Positions 41,418 through 50,067 of a stretch of 64,000 nucleotides of DNA are shown here, in pieces. The notes under the pieces are model-generated. The model did not search any database. It was given only the letters and a program-made list of their open reading frames with translations, and was not told the origin of the DNA. The stretch comes from JAGPDB01 sp046331265 (GTDB lineage: Bacteria; Actinomycetota; Acidimicrobiia; IMCC26256; JAGPDB01): the NCBI GenBank assembly GCA_046331265.1, contig JAXLRE010000003.1, forward strand, positions 62,001-126,000. Direction: 5' to 3'. Position numbers and translations under genes: made by a program. Positions within the stretch are counted from its first letter, which is position 1. Every line of letters starts with the position of its first letter.

Positions 41418-42851
41418 ATGTCGCAAGAGGATAATGAAATCGAAGGAGTTCGAATTCTTGGAGCATCTGAAGCTAAGGAAGTTGCTCGAACTTCAACAAC
41501 CTCTAAATCTAAGGATAAAGACAAAAAAGTTGTAACAGCTCCTGTTGAGCAGACAACAAATGTAGAACTACCTCACTGGAGCGAAGCTCCTACAGGTGAA
41601 GTTCCTGCTGCAGTTGTTGACGATGAGAACTTAGCAGATGGTTGGGAAGCATTAACTGGAAGCCAACCAAGAATACGTGTTGATCAAAATGATTGGAAAG
41701 AAGTTGACTACGATCCTTCATTGAATTTAAAAGACGATGCAATAAGCGTTGGAGCACTAGGCAATGACCATATTTCACTAGAAGACAGTGAAGAAGAATT
41801 TCAAAAAAGTGTTGCGCAAAAACGAACAGAAAATGCTGCTAATTCAGATCGTGTAACAAAAATATCTACTGTTCCAGATACTGCAAGTGCCAGTCCTATT
41901 GAAGGCGAAGCTCTTGCAGAGCCAAAAGGTGCTTCGAAAGTAAAAGCTCATTCAAAAGCAAAACGAGAAAAGCGTCCTGGTGTTGCACCTTACTCAAATA
42001 GTGAAGAGGCAAAAGAATCACAAGAAAGTCAAACTTCTAATTTAATAGCCCGAACTTTAACAGGTTTAGGAATAGCAGCAGTTGCCCTAATTTGTTTCTA
42101 TCTTGGTGCAATTCCTACTTTAGTTTTTGCTTCATTATTAATAGGTGCGATGAGTATTGAACTTTGTGGCGCATTTAGAAAAATCGGGGCTAAACCTGCA
42201 GCCTTACTGGTCGCGATTATGGCTTTTTTCTCTGTAGTAGGTGGATATCTAATTGGCGATCGTGTCATTTCGGTTAGCGCAGTCGTTTTCTTCTTTTTTG
42301 CTGCACTTTGGTATCTTTTCGATATTGTAAAAGCACGACCAGTTATTGGCCTTGCGATTTCTTCTCTAGTATTTGGCTATGTTGGGATATTTGGATCATT
42401 TGCTGGAATAATTTTGAAACTGCAAGACGCTAATGGAAAGTCTGTTGGCGTTTATGTTTTAGCCTCAGTTGTTCTATGTGTTATTGCCAATGACACTGCA
42501 GCATACATAACAGGAAAGCTAATGGGAAGAACTCCTCTGGTGCCAAACATTTCACCAAATAAAACATGGGAAGGTTTAACTGCAGGTTTTGTTGCGTCAA
42601 TTTTTGTTGGTGTTTTGATTGCAACAATTCCAAGTAATTCAATTTGGCAGTTTAAAGGTGGTATTGCATTAGGAGCTTTAGTGGCTTGTGCTGCAGTATT
42701 TGGTGACTTGATTGAGTCAATGCTCAAAAGAGATTGTGATCTTAAAGATTTTGGTTCTCTCTTGCCAGGACATGGCGGGCTAATGGATCGTTTTGATGCA
42801 CTACTTATTGCTTTACCTGTTGCATATTTTTTGGCACTTGCACTCATCTAA
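41418..42851 (+). CDS. cdsA: Phosphatidate cytidylyltransferase with a long acidic N-terminal extension
   Basis: CdsA makes CDP-diacylglycerol, the precursor of anionic phospholipids, at the inner membrane. I choose the ATG at 41418 (MSQEDNEIEGVRILG) because GGGGGA lies just upstream; the in-frame GTG at 41382 would add 12 residues without a good site. About 200 residues of Glu/Ser/Lys/Ala-rich, probably disordered, sequence precede the first membrane helix. The remainder has about 8 hydrophobic helices and the CDP-alcohol signature SMLKRDCDLKDFGSLLPGHG followed by GLMDRFD. In this form the total is 477 aa, compared with roughly 270 for the catalytic core. Confidence 0.92.
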   Translation: MSQEDNEIEGVRILGASEAKEVARTSTTSKSKDKDKKVVTAPVEQTTNVELPHWSEAPTGEVPAAVVDDENLADGWEALTGSQPRIRVDQNDWKEVDYDPSLNLKDDAISVGALGNDHISLEDSEEEFQKSVAQKRTENAANSDRVTKISTVPDTASASPIEGEALAEPKGASKVKAHSKAKREKRPGVAPYSNSEEAKESQESQTSNLIARTLTGLGIAAVALICFYLGAIPTLVFASLLIGAMSIELCGAFRKIGAKPAALLVAIMAFFSVVGGYLIGDRVISVSAVVFFFFAALWYLFDIVKARPVIGLAISSLVFGYVGIFGSFAGIILKLQDANGKSVGVYVLASVVLCVIANDTAAYITGKLMGRTPLVPNISPNKTWEGLTAGFVASIFVGVLIATIPSNSIWQFKGGIALGALVACAAVFGDLIESMLKRDCDLKDFGSLLPGHGGLMDRFDALLIALPVAYFLALALI

Positions 42852-42860
42852 AAAGGAATT

Positions 42861-43979
42861 ATGTCTAAAAAACGTGTAGCAGTTTTAGGTTGTACTGGAT
42901 CTATTGGTACTCAAACTCTGCAAGTCTTAGAAAAACTTGAAGATACCCACGAACTTGTTTGTATTGCTGGTGGAAAAAAACTAGATCTGATTGAAGAACA
43001 AAAAAATAAGTTTGGTTTGTCTAGTGAAAATGCAATTAGCGCATTTGATGATGTTGATGCATTGCATGAATTTGCGAGTCGTAGCGATGTCGACATTGTT
43101 ATCAATGGTGTAGTTGGTTTTGCCGGATTTAAAGTTACGTTAGCGGCTCTAAAAGCAAACAAGATTTTGGGTTTAGCTAACAAAGAAAGCCTGATTGCAG
43201 GTGGACCTATTGTTAAGAAGATTATTGAAAGTCCAGGTTTTAGTGGGTCGATTATTCCTGTTGATTCGGAACATAGTGCAATTTGGCAATGTCTAAAGTC
43301 TGGAGAATCAGGTGAAGTTGACGAAATAGTTTTAACAGCTAGTGGAGGTCCATTCCGTGGTATGGACAAGGAAGACCTAAAAAAGGTTACAAAACAACAA
43401 GCGCTAAATCATCCGACATGGAATATGGGCCCGAAAATAACTATAGATTCTGCAACCTTAATGAATAAAGGTTTAGAAGTAATTGAAGCTCATGAATTGT
43501 TCAATATTGATTTTGACAGAATAAAAGTTGTTGTTCATCCTCAATCAATAGTTCACTCAATGGTTACATATGTTGATGGTGCAACAATTGCACAACTCTC
43601 ATATCCTGATATGAGGTTACCTATTTCATTGGCATTAGGTGCTTCACAAAGATTGAATGTTACTTATGGAAAAATTGATTTTACAGAAACAATGGAATTG
43701 AATTTTGAAAAACCGGATTTTGTGGCTTTTCCTGCATTACAGCTGGCATATAGTGCCGGGAGGGCAGGTGGTGGAGCTCCGGCTACATTAAGTGCAGCAA
43801 ATGAAGTTGCTGTCGAAGCATTTCTTGATGAAAAAATAGAATTTTGTGATATAACAGATATAGTAAATGAAGTCTTAAATGAAGGCACTATTAGTGTCGA
43901 TAAAGAAGATGACGTTTATGAAGCAGACAGAATAGGTCGAGAACGAGCAGCGCGGTATATAGAAAAGAAGTTGATGTAA
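42861..43979 (+). CDS. dxr: 1-deoxy-D-xylulose 5-phosphate reductoisomerase
   Basis: NADPH-dependent second step of the MEP isoprenoid pathway (fosmidomycin target). The N-terminal Rossmann motif VAVLGCTGSIGTQTL (about 6-20) binds NADPH. LANKESLIAGG, PVDSEHSAIWQCL and LTASGGPFRG carry the catalytic carboxylates, including D and E of VDSEHSA. WNMGPKITIDSATLMNKGLE is the canonical metal- and substrate-binding helix region. The 372-aa length fits. The last A of its stop is shared with the start of the rseP ATG (TAATG). ispG downstream completes a local MEP cluster. Confidence 0.96.
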   Translation: MSKKRVAVLGCTGSIGTQTLQVLEKLEDTHELVCIAGGKKLDLIEEQKNKFGLSSENAISAFDDVDALHEFASRSDVDIVINGVVGFAGFKVTLAALKANKILGLANKESLIAGGPIVKKIIESPGFSGSIIPVDSEHSAIWQCLKSGESGEVDEIVLTASGGPFRGMDKEDLKKVTKQQALNHPTWNMGPKITIDSATLMNKGLEVIEAHELFNIDFDRIKVVVHPQSIVHSMVTYVDGATIAQLSYPDMRLPISLALGASQRLNVTYGKIDFTETMELNFEKPDFVAFPALQLAYSAGRAGGGAPATLSAANEVAVEAFLDEKIEFCDITDIVNEVLNEGTISVDKEDDVYEADRIGRERAARYIEKKLM

Positions 43980-45217
43980 TGACATTTTCCGGAGACCATT
44001 TAGAAGAAAAATCCAACTGGAGTAAAACGCGATCTCGAGTTATTCTTACACTGATATTTTTGTTGTTTGTATTGTTGATAGCTGATGTTAAAACTAGAGG
44101 TTACGCTCTTGTCGGTTTAGCTTTATTAGTAACAATAATGTTGCATGAAGCAGGCCATTTCGTTGCTGCAAAATGGGCAAAAATGAAAGCAACAGAATTT
44201 TTTGTTGGATTTGGTCCACGTATCTGGTCATTTAAAAAAGGCGAAACCGAATACGGAATCAAAGCTATTCCTGTTGGTGGATACGTAAAAATTATTGGTA
44301 TGACCAATCTAGATGAAGTCCATGTCGATGATGAACATCGCACCTATCGCAAAGGTACAACCCGAAGAAAGCTTGTTGTTATTCTTGCTGGCGTAATTGT
44401 TAATTTCATTCTTGCATATCTATTAATTTTTGCTTCTTTGGTTGGACATGGGATTGCGAAAGAATCAAAAGATACTCGTCCAGCAATTTCTATGGTTAAC
44501 CCTGGGTCTGCAGCAGAAAAAATAGGATTAAAACCTGGAGATGTCTTAAACAACATAAATGGAACAAAGATTTTAACTACACAAGATCTATTCAAAGTTA
44601 TTTCGAAATTCAAAGTCGGCGAAAAAGTAGAAGTTACTTATTCGAGAAAATCTCAAACATTTACAAAACAAGCATCTCTAATTGCAGACATAGATTCGAA
44701 TGGTAAAAAAACTAAACGAGCAATATTGGGCGTTGTGCCCGCGGTGGAATATGAAAAAGTTGCACCAATAAAAGCCGCTTCAATGTCAGGCGAAATGTTT
44801 GTAAATGTAGTTAAAATTGCTGGCAAAGGAATGGGTAAATTATTTAGCCCTACTGGCATAAGTCAATATTCTAAAACAGTTGTAAACGGTGATTATCAAC
44901 GACAAGACCGTCCTAGTTCTCCTGCTGGTATCGTAAATATTGGTGGACAACTCGTTAACCAAGATGGCTGGACATTGTTGAACCTTATGGCCATAGTAAA
45001 TATTTTCCTTGGACTGCTTAACCTCTTGCCTCTGCTACCTTTAGATGGCGGCCATGCATTTATTGCGATATACGAAAGAATTGGTTCGCTAATTACTGGA
45101 AAAGAAGTTGTAGCAGACTTCAAAAAACTAATGCCTGTTGCAGTTGTTGTCGTAGGGATCTTAGTGATTTTCTCTTTAAGTGCTCTCTGGCTCGACCTGT
45201 TGCAGATTACGTCCTAG
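43979..45217 (+). CDS. rseP: Site-2 metalloprotease (RseP/Rip1 family)
   Basis: Intramembrane zinc protease that releases membrane-bound regulators such as anti-sigma factors. The active site LHEAGHFVAAK (HExxH) lies in the first helix (about 57-67). A PDZ domain follows about residue 160 (NPGSAAEKIGLKPGDVLNNI). NLLPLLPLDGGHAF is the conserved NxxPxxPLDGG motif of the last membrane region. Its 412 aa fit Rip1 of actinobacteria. It lies between dxr and ispG as in most members of the phylum. Candidate substrates are anti-sigma factors, none of which is in this window. Confidence 0.95.
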   Translation: MTFSGDHLEEKSNWSKTRSRVILTLIFLLFVLLIADVKTRGYALVGLALLVTIMLHEAGHFVAAKWAKMKATEFFVGFGPRIWSFKKGETEYGIKAIPVGGYVKIIGMTNLDEVHVDDEHRTYRKGTTRRKLVVILAGVIVNFILAYLLIFASLVGHGIAKESKDTRPAISMVNPGSAAEKIGLKPGDVLNNINGTKILTTQDLFKVISKFKVGEKVEVTYSRKSQTFTKQASLIADIDSNGKKTKRAILGVVPAVEYEKVAPIKAASMSGEMFVNVVKIAGKGMGKLFSPTGISQYSKTVVNGDYQRQDRPSSPAGIVNIGGQLVNQDGWTLLNLMAIVNIFLGLLNLLPLLPLDGGHAFIAIYERIGSLITGKEVVADFKKLMPVAVVVVGILVIFSLSALWLDLLQITS

Positions 45218-45226
45218 GCTATTTGC

Positions 45227-46429
45227 GTGATTACGCGCAAAAAAACTCGACAAGTAAAAGTTGGTAATGTTCTAGTTGGTGGAGATGCTCCTGTTTCTGT
45301 GCAGTCAATGACAACGACTAAAACATCAGATGTTGACGGAACGTTGGCTCAAATTTATGCTTTAAAAGGAGCTGGTTGCGATATTGTTCGTTGTACTTGT
45401 AACGAAATCGAAGCGGCACAAGGTTTAGCCCAAATTGTTCCGCGTTCACCGTTACCAATAGTCGCTGATATACATTTTCAATACAAACTTGCTTTAGCCG
45501 CAATGGAAGCCGGTGTTAGTGCTTTACGTTTAAATCCTGGAAACATTAGAAAACCTGAACAAATAAAAATTGTTGCGAAAGAAGCAAAAGATAGATCGAT
45601 TCCTATTCGAATTGGTGTTAATGCGGGTTCGTTAGATCCTGAATTATATGAAAAATACAACGGACCAACGCCTGAAGCATTAGTTGAATCTGTACAGAAA
45701 GAATTGAATTATTTCCGCGAAGTTGATTTTGATGACGTAAAAATTTCCGTGAAAGCTAGCAATGTTGTTCTAATGGTTGAAGCATATCGTTTACTTAGTG
45801 AAACGGTTGATTATCCTCTTCATTTAGGTGTTACTGAAGCAGGCCCGATGCCAAACGGACTTATTAAGTCAGTTGCAGGTATTGGAACTTTGCTTAATGA
45901 AGGTATTGGTGACACTATTCGTTTTTCTTTAACTGCAGATCCCGTCGAAGAAGCTAAGTCTGGTCGTGCGTTGCTAGAAGCTTTAGGTTTACGAGAAAGA
46001 AGCGGGTTGGATCTAATTGCTTGTCCTAGCTGTGGTCGTACTGAAATTGATGTTATAGATGTTGCTGCTAAAGCGCAAGAAGCTTTAAATGAAAAAGAGA
46101 TTCCTTTACAGATTGCAATAATGGGTTGTGTCGTTAATGGTCCTGGCGAAGCACGTGAAGCTGATCTAGGTATAGCGGCTGGTAGAGGCAAAGGACATTT
46201 GTTTGTTAAAGGACAAGTTGTAAGAGTTGTCCCTGAGGATGAAATGGTTGAAGCTTTACTGGCTGAAGCTCAAGCGATTATGGAAGAGGGAATTGAAGCA
46301 CGTATCGCTGCTGCAGATAAAAATGCTGCTGCTATAACTGAATCTGATCGCGATGAATTGTTACAGATTCAAGGTACCGACGCCAATAATTCTTCTGCAA
46401 AGATTGAAAAAATAAACCATCTCGCTTAA
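45227..46429 (+). CDS. ispG: 4-hydroxy-3-methylbut-2-en-1-yl diphosphate synthase (IspG/GcpE)
   Basis: [4Fe-4S] enzyme of the MEP pathway. The TIM-barrel core includes PVSVQSMTTTKTSDVDGT and IVADIHFQYKLA. The C-terminal cluster domain has SCPSCGRTEID and IMGCVVNGPGEA, giving the three cysteine ligands plus a conserved Glu. The start is GTG at 45227. The 400-aa length is standard for the short single-domain form. A copy of the palindromic repeat begins on the base right after its stop codon. It closes the rpsB-to-ispG housekeeping run. Confidence 0.96.
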   Translation: MITRKKTRQVKVGNVLVGGDAPVSVQSMTTTKTSDVDGTLAQIYALKGAGCDIVRCTCNEIEAAQGLAQIVPRSPLPIVADIHFQYKLALAAMEAGVSALRLNPGNIRKPEQIKIVAKEAKDRSIPIRIGVNAGSLDPELYEKYNGPTPEALVESVQKELNYFREVDFDDVKISVKASNVVLMVEAYRLLSETVDYPLHLGVTEAGPMPNGLIKSVAGIGTLLNEGIGDTIRFSLTADPVEEAKSGRALLEALGLRERSGLDLIACPSCGRTEIDVIDVAAKAQEALNEKEIPLQIAIMGCVVNGPGEAREADLGIAAGRGKGHLFVKGQVVRVVPEDEMVEALLAEAQAIMEEGIEARIAAADKNAAAITESDRDELLQIQGTDANNSSAKIEKINHLA

Positions 46430-46486
46430 CCCGTGTTGGGTCGAAAAACTATCGAACAACCTCAATTTTTAACCCCCCCAACACGG
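46430..46486. repeat. Copy of the dispersed palindromic repeat (altered)
   Basis: The same 25-base core as at 1102 and 57166 starts on the base after the ispG stop. Only the outermost ten bases have a matching right arm (CCGTGTTGGG at 46431-46440 with CCCAACACGG at 46477-46486); the inner right arm is replaced by an unrelated AT-rich stretch and a 7-C run (46473-46479). It could still fold as a 3'-end hairpin with a long loop. Confidence 0.8.
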
Positions 46487-46510
46487 CGGAGCGGAGCGGA
46501 GTGGAGCGGA
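46486..46510. repeat. Short tandem GCGGA repeat
   Basis: Five consecutive 5-base units, GCGGA x3, GTGGA, GCGGA, begin on the final base of the palindromic repeat and end 2 bases before the pirin stop. The GC-rich patch stands out in this AT-rich region. A slippage-derived tract is the simplest explanation. Confidence 0.85.
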
Positions 46511-46512
46511 TA

Positions 46513-47241
46513 TTAGGGGAGTCGTGCAGAAATTCGTGCTTGCGATCCAATAGACCACAAAATAACTTCACTATTTGATGAAACTGTAAAGTTTAAATCT
46601 TCATTTTTATTTTCAATCAATAACGAAAAACCTTTATCATAACTAACATCGTTAAAAGTTATTTCTCCACGTGCGACGTAAATATAGGTCTTTTCATTAT
46701 TAGGGATACTTATTTGTTTTTCAGCAGAAAACTTTCCTATATAAAGTGATGCATTTTGGTTATATAAATGTATTGGCGCATCCACTTGACCGCTAGCCAC
46801 TAAACCTAATTCATTGTCGACTATATCGGCGACGTTTTGCTGTTGATACCTTGGTTCGACACCTTTTCGATCTGGAAGCAACCACATCTGTAATAAATCA
46901 ACATTTTGTACTTCGTTATGGTTAAATTCTGAGTGCAAAACACCACTTCCTGCACTCATTTGCTGGATATCGCCTTCACTAATAACACCAGTATTTCCTT
47001 TGTTGTCCTCATGGGTTAATTCGCCATTTAAAATCCAAGTAACGATTTCCATGTCATGATGAGGATGCATTCCGAATCCGCTCGAAGTATCAATATGGTC
47101 ATCGTTAACGACTAAGAGATCTCCAAATCCGTTTCTATCGTCTTTATAAAAATAAGAAAAGTTAAAAATGTGATATGAATCTAACCAATCTATTTGATTG
47201 TGAAATCTATCTGTAGGTGAAATTATTTTTAAGCTGTTCAT
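46513..47241 (-). CDS. Pirin family protein
   Basis: Cupin-fold protein of 242 aa. The pirin N-domain shows RNGFGDLLVVNDDHIDTSSG followed by GFGMHPHHDMEIVTWIL, in which HPHHDMEI supplies the metal-binding histidines. A later VLHSEFNHNE carries a further His and Glu of the metal site. The C-domain cupin is less conserved. Such proteins include quercetin 2,3-dioxygenases (YhhW) as well as regulators; sequence does not decide which. It shares one base with the gene upstream (47241). It ends just beyond the GCGGA tract and is convergent with ispG. Confidence 0.88.
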   Translation of the reverse strand: MNSLKIISPTDRFHNQIDWLDSYHIFNFSYFYKDDRNGFGDLLVVNDDHIDTSSGFGMHPHHDMEIVTWILNGELTHEDNKGNTGVISEGDIQQMSAGSGVLHSEFNHNEVQNVDLLQMWLLPDRKGVEPRYQQQNVADIVDNELGLVASGQVDAPIHLYNQNASLYIGKFSAEKQISIPNNEKTYIYVARGEITFNDVSYDKGFSLLIENKNEDLNFTVSSNSEVILWSIGSQARISARLP

Positions 47242-47888
47242 TATCTAATTAAATCTAATACATTCGTCTCGTTTGAATGATCAATAACGCCTAAAGGAGA
47301 TGAACCTGGTCGATTAGGTAAGTTGGGTACAGGTCTTCCAGCTGCGAAAGTTTCAAGCCTAGCTATAGATAGACTCAAAGGACCATCTAAATCAACAGAA
47401 CTTTTAAAGAAACTCTTTACCCCAATTTCATCTGGATCAAGATCTGCCCGCTCTAAATGCTGTAAATATGCTCGGCGTGATTCGGTTTCAATGCGTCGAA
47501 TTTCGTTTTCAAGTTGCGTTATTGCATCAAACGCAATTTCTGTAAAAGTTTTGTAATTAGGGCTTGTTTTTCTTCGGAGTTGTTTCTTTTTAATACCAGG
47601 TCCAAGTTCAATAGCTGAAAGAAATAGTTTGTAGTCTTCAATAAATCTTTTAACATCTGGAGTTTCGAAATGTGATATCGAGAAATACGATAGATTCCGT
47701 ATAGCTTCAACTAAATCTAATGCAGAACTCTGTAAAGCTCTTAAAGAATAAATATTGCCGTTTTGCCAAGCTAAACATGGAGCAAAAATTTGTTTAGCAA
47801 TAATATCCCAAGATGTATCAATACTTATATTGTCTAAACCATTTGGGCGATTTACTTTTCGTAGTCTGGGTGGATGGTTATCTAACAT
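47241..47888 (-). CDS. Hypothetical protein
   Basis: I do not recognise this 215-aa protein. It has no signal peptide or convincing membrane helix. A Lys/Arg-rich helical middle (about 90-150, including QLENEIRRIETESRRAYLQ) suggests a coiled coil, and the C-terminal 40 residues are Pro/Asn-rich with RPVPNLPNRPGSSPLG. It runs into pirin with a one-base overlap, implying one transcript, and is divergent from queA across 51 bases. No function is assigned. Confidence 0.65.
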   Translation of the reverse strand: MLDNHPPRLRKVNRPNGLDNISIDTSWDIIAKQIFAPCLAWQNGNIYSLRALQSSALDLVEAIRNLSYFSISHFETPDVKRFIEDYKLFLSAIELGPGIKKKQLRRKTSPNYKTFTEIAFDAITQLENEIRRIETESRRAYLQHLERADLDPDEIGVKSFFKSSVDLDGPLSLSIARLETFAAGRPVPNLPNRPGSSPLGVIDHSNETNVLDLIR

Positions 47889-47939
47889 TGAACTCTCCAG
47901 CGCAAGATAAACTTACCCCTTAAAAATGTTGGCGTCAAA

Positions 47940-48959
47940 ATGAAGTTAGAACAATTTACATATGACTTACCTGAATCGGCTATTTCTAAGGTTCCTGCAG
48001 AGCCAAGGGATAGTGCAAAATGTTTAATTTCTCGCAATAAAACTGAATTAATCGACTCAAATGTTCAAAATATATCTGAATACATTGAATCTGGAGATTT
48101 AGTAATTGTTAATAATACAAAAGTTTTGCCAGCACGTATTTTTATAAAGAGAAAATCTGGTTTAAATGGGGAAGTGTTTCTTCTAAATCGGATAAGAGAC
48201 AACGTCTGGGAAGCTTTAGTAAGGCCGAGCGCTAAAATAAAGATTAACGAGACAGTCGAAGTGCTCAAAAATTCATCCCACAAAAAACTTGAAATGGTTA
48301 TCGGAGAAAATATTTCTGAAAGCACTAGACAAGTAGAGTTGCTGTCATACTCTGAGGATGAATTTATTCATGATGCAGGTCAGACACCTTTGCCTCCGTA
48401 CTTAGGTGATGTTGACATCCCAATTGAGAGATATCAAACAATGTTTTCGAAAGAAGAGAAATCAGTTGCTGCACCAACTGCTGGGCTGCACTTTACTCAA
48501 CGAGTTGTCGACCAATTGTCGGAAAAGAAAATCGATCTATGTGAAATAACTTTACATGTTGGACTTGGTACATTTAAACCAATCCAAACTGACAAAGTTG
48601 AAGATCATGTTATGCACGAAGAAATTTATAGTGTGCCAAGTGAAGTATGGGACAAAGTCTTAGAGACCAAGAAACGCGGAAATAAAATAGTTGCTGTTGG
48701 TACTACATCTCTTAGAACCTTAGAATCTGTTGCGATTACAAGTCAGCTTTCAGGTAGTACCGATTTATTTTGTTATGGTGATTTTGATTTTAAAATTGTT
48801 GATTATTTGTTTACCAACTTTCACCAAAGCGGTTCGTCGTTACTTGTTTTACTTGATGCATTTATAGGGTCGCGTTGGCGTGAACTCTATGATTATGCAT
48901 TAAAGAATGAATATAGATTTTTAAGTTTTGGAGATTCGATGTTTGTAGGTAAAAGATGA
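47940..48959 (+). CDS. queA: S-adenosylmethionine:tRNA ribosyltransferase-isomerase (QueA)
   Basis: QueA transfers the ribosyl part of S-adenosylmethionine to preQ1-tRNA in queuosine synthesis. The N-terminus (FTYDLPESAISKVPAEPRDS) matches the family opening. Conserved patches are NNTKVLPARIF (about 57-67), TPLPPYLG, ERYQTMFSKEEKSVAAPTAG, and LHVGLGTFKPI with FHQSGSSLL near the end. The 339-aa length is normal. Its stop overlaps the tgt start by ATGA, so the two queuosine genes are coupled. The ATG at 47940 follows a 51-base divergent gap; no strong Shine-Dalgarno is visible there. Confidence 0.95.
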   Translation: MKLEQFTYDLPESAISKVPAEPRDSAKCLISRNKTELIDSNVQNISEYIESGDLVIVNNTKVLPARIFIKRKSGLNGEVFLLNRIRDNVWEALVRPSAKIKINETVEVLKNSSHKKLEMVIGENISESTRQVELLSYSEDEFIHDAGQTPLPPYLGDVDIPIERYQTMFSKEEKSVAAPTAGLHFTQRVVDQLSEKKIDLCEITLHVGLGTFKPIQTDKVEDHVMHEEIYSVPSEVWDKVLETKKRGNKIVAVGTTSLRTLESVAITSQLSGSTDLFCYGDFDFKIVDYLFTNFHQSGSSLLVLLDAFIGSRWRELYDYALKNEYRFLSFGDSMFVGKR

Positions 48960-50065
48960 AACTAAATCTAGAAAAACAATCGTCTACTTTAGGTGCACGC
49001 AGAGGGGTAGTAGAAACAAGTAGAGGTATGTATAACACTCCAATATTTATGCCAGTTGGCACAAGAGGTGCTGTTAGAACTTTAGGTGCACATGATTATA
49101 AAAAATTAGGTGCAGAAATTGTTCTGGGTAATACCTACCATTTGATGTTGCGCCCTGGAAACGACGTGATAAAAGAAATGGGTGGCTTAGCAAAATTTAC
49201 AGGATTTGATGGGCTTACATTAACTGACTCTGGTGGCTTTCAAGTATTTTCACTTTCACCAAAGGTTAATGATAATGGTGTTATCTTCAGGTCTACATAT
49301 GATGGATCGTGGATCAATTTCACTCCTGAGGATGCAGTTCAAGTGCAAGAAGATATTGGTGCTGATATACAAATGGTTCTAGATGTATGTTCAGCGCTTC
49401 CTGCAAGTGAAGAAGATCTACGGCTCGCAATGATTAGAACACATGAGTGGGCAATACGTGCAAAAAAAGCACACAAAAGAAAAGAAGATCAAGCGCTCTT
49501 TGGAATAGTCCAAGGTGGTGACAGCGAAATGCTAAGACTTGAATCTGCTCAAAGAACCGTTGAAATAGATTTCGATGGTTATGCCATTGGTGGACTTAGT
49601 GTCGGTGAAGATCGAGAAACAATGCTCCGCATGCTAGACGCACTTTTTGAAAATGATTCTTTGCCAAAAGATCAGCCAAGATATTTAATGGGGGTTGGAG
49701 ACCCAATTGGAATTATTGAAGCAGTTATTCGTGGAGTTGATATGTTCGACTGCGTACTACCGACTCGAATTGCAAGACATGGCGTTCTCCTAACAACTGA
49801 AGGTAAATTGCACATTAAAAAGCAAAGTAATGCGAGAAGCGAAGAACCTATTGATAGTCATTGCACATGTGAAGTTTGTAACACGTATTCAAGAGCGTTT
49901 ATTAGGCATTTAGCAGTACAAAATGAACCGAGTGCTCCTTACCTATGCACAATTCATAATCTGCATTGGATGTTTAATTATATGAACCAGATAAGATCGG
50001 CAATAACAAGTGGCGAGAAAGCGTTATTAGAGCTAAAAGATCATACGTATAGGGCTTATAAATAA
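48956..50065 (+). CDS. tgt: tRNA-guanine transglycosylase (Tgt)
   Basis: Exchanges guanine-34 for preQ1 in tRNAs with GUN anticodons. TIM-barrel motifs: TPIFMPVGTRGAVRTL near the start, LTDSGGFQVFSLS with the catalytic Asp region, and FGIVQGGDSEMLR; VDMFDCVLPTRIARHG contributes the second catalytic Asp. The zinc site has CTCEVCNTYS (three cysteines) with a downstream His (CTIHNLHW). The 369-aa length is standard. The ATG overlaps the queA stop. It converges with the 230-aa hypothetical gene only 2 bases apart, so the transcripts must terminate in or past each other. Confidence 0.96.
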   Translation: MKLNLEKQSSTLGARRGVVETSRGMYNTPIFMPVGTRGAVRTLGAHDYKKLGAEIVLGNTYHLMLRPGNDVIKEMGGLAKFTGFDGLTLTDSGGFQVFSLSPKVNDNGVIFRSTYDGSWINFTPEDAVQVQEDIGADIQMVLDVCSALPASEEDLRLAMIRTHEWAIRAKKAHKRKEDQALFGIVQGGDSEMLRLESAQRTVEIDFDGYAIGGLSVGEDRETMLRMLDALFENDSLPKDQPRYLMGVGDPIGIIEAVIRGVDMFDCVLPTRIARHGVLLTTEGKLHIKKQSNARSEEPIDSHCTCEVCNTYSRAFIRHLAVQNEPSAPYLCTIHNLHWMFNYMNQIRSAITSGEKALLELKDHTYRAYK

Positions 50066-50067
50066 AA

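Noticed and set aside
46486..46510. CRISPR-like repeat array
   Set aside because: The 5-base units have no spacers and total only 25 bases; no cas genes are present.
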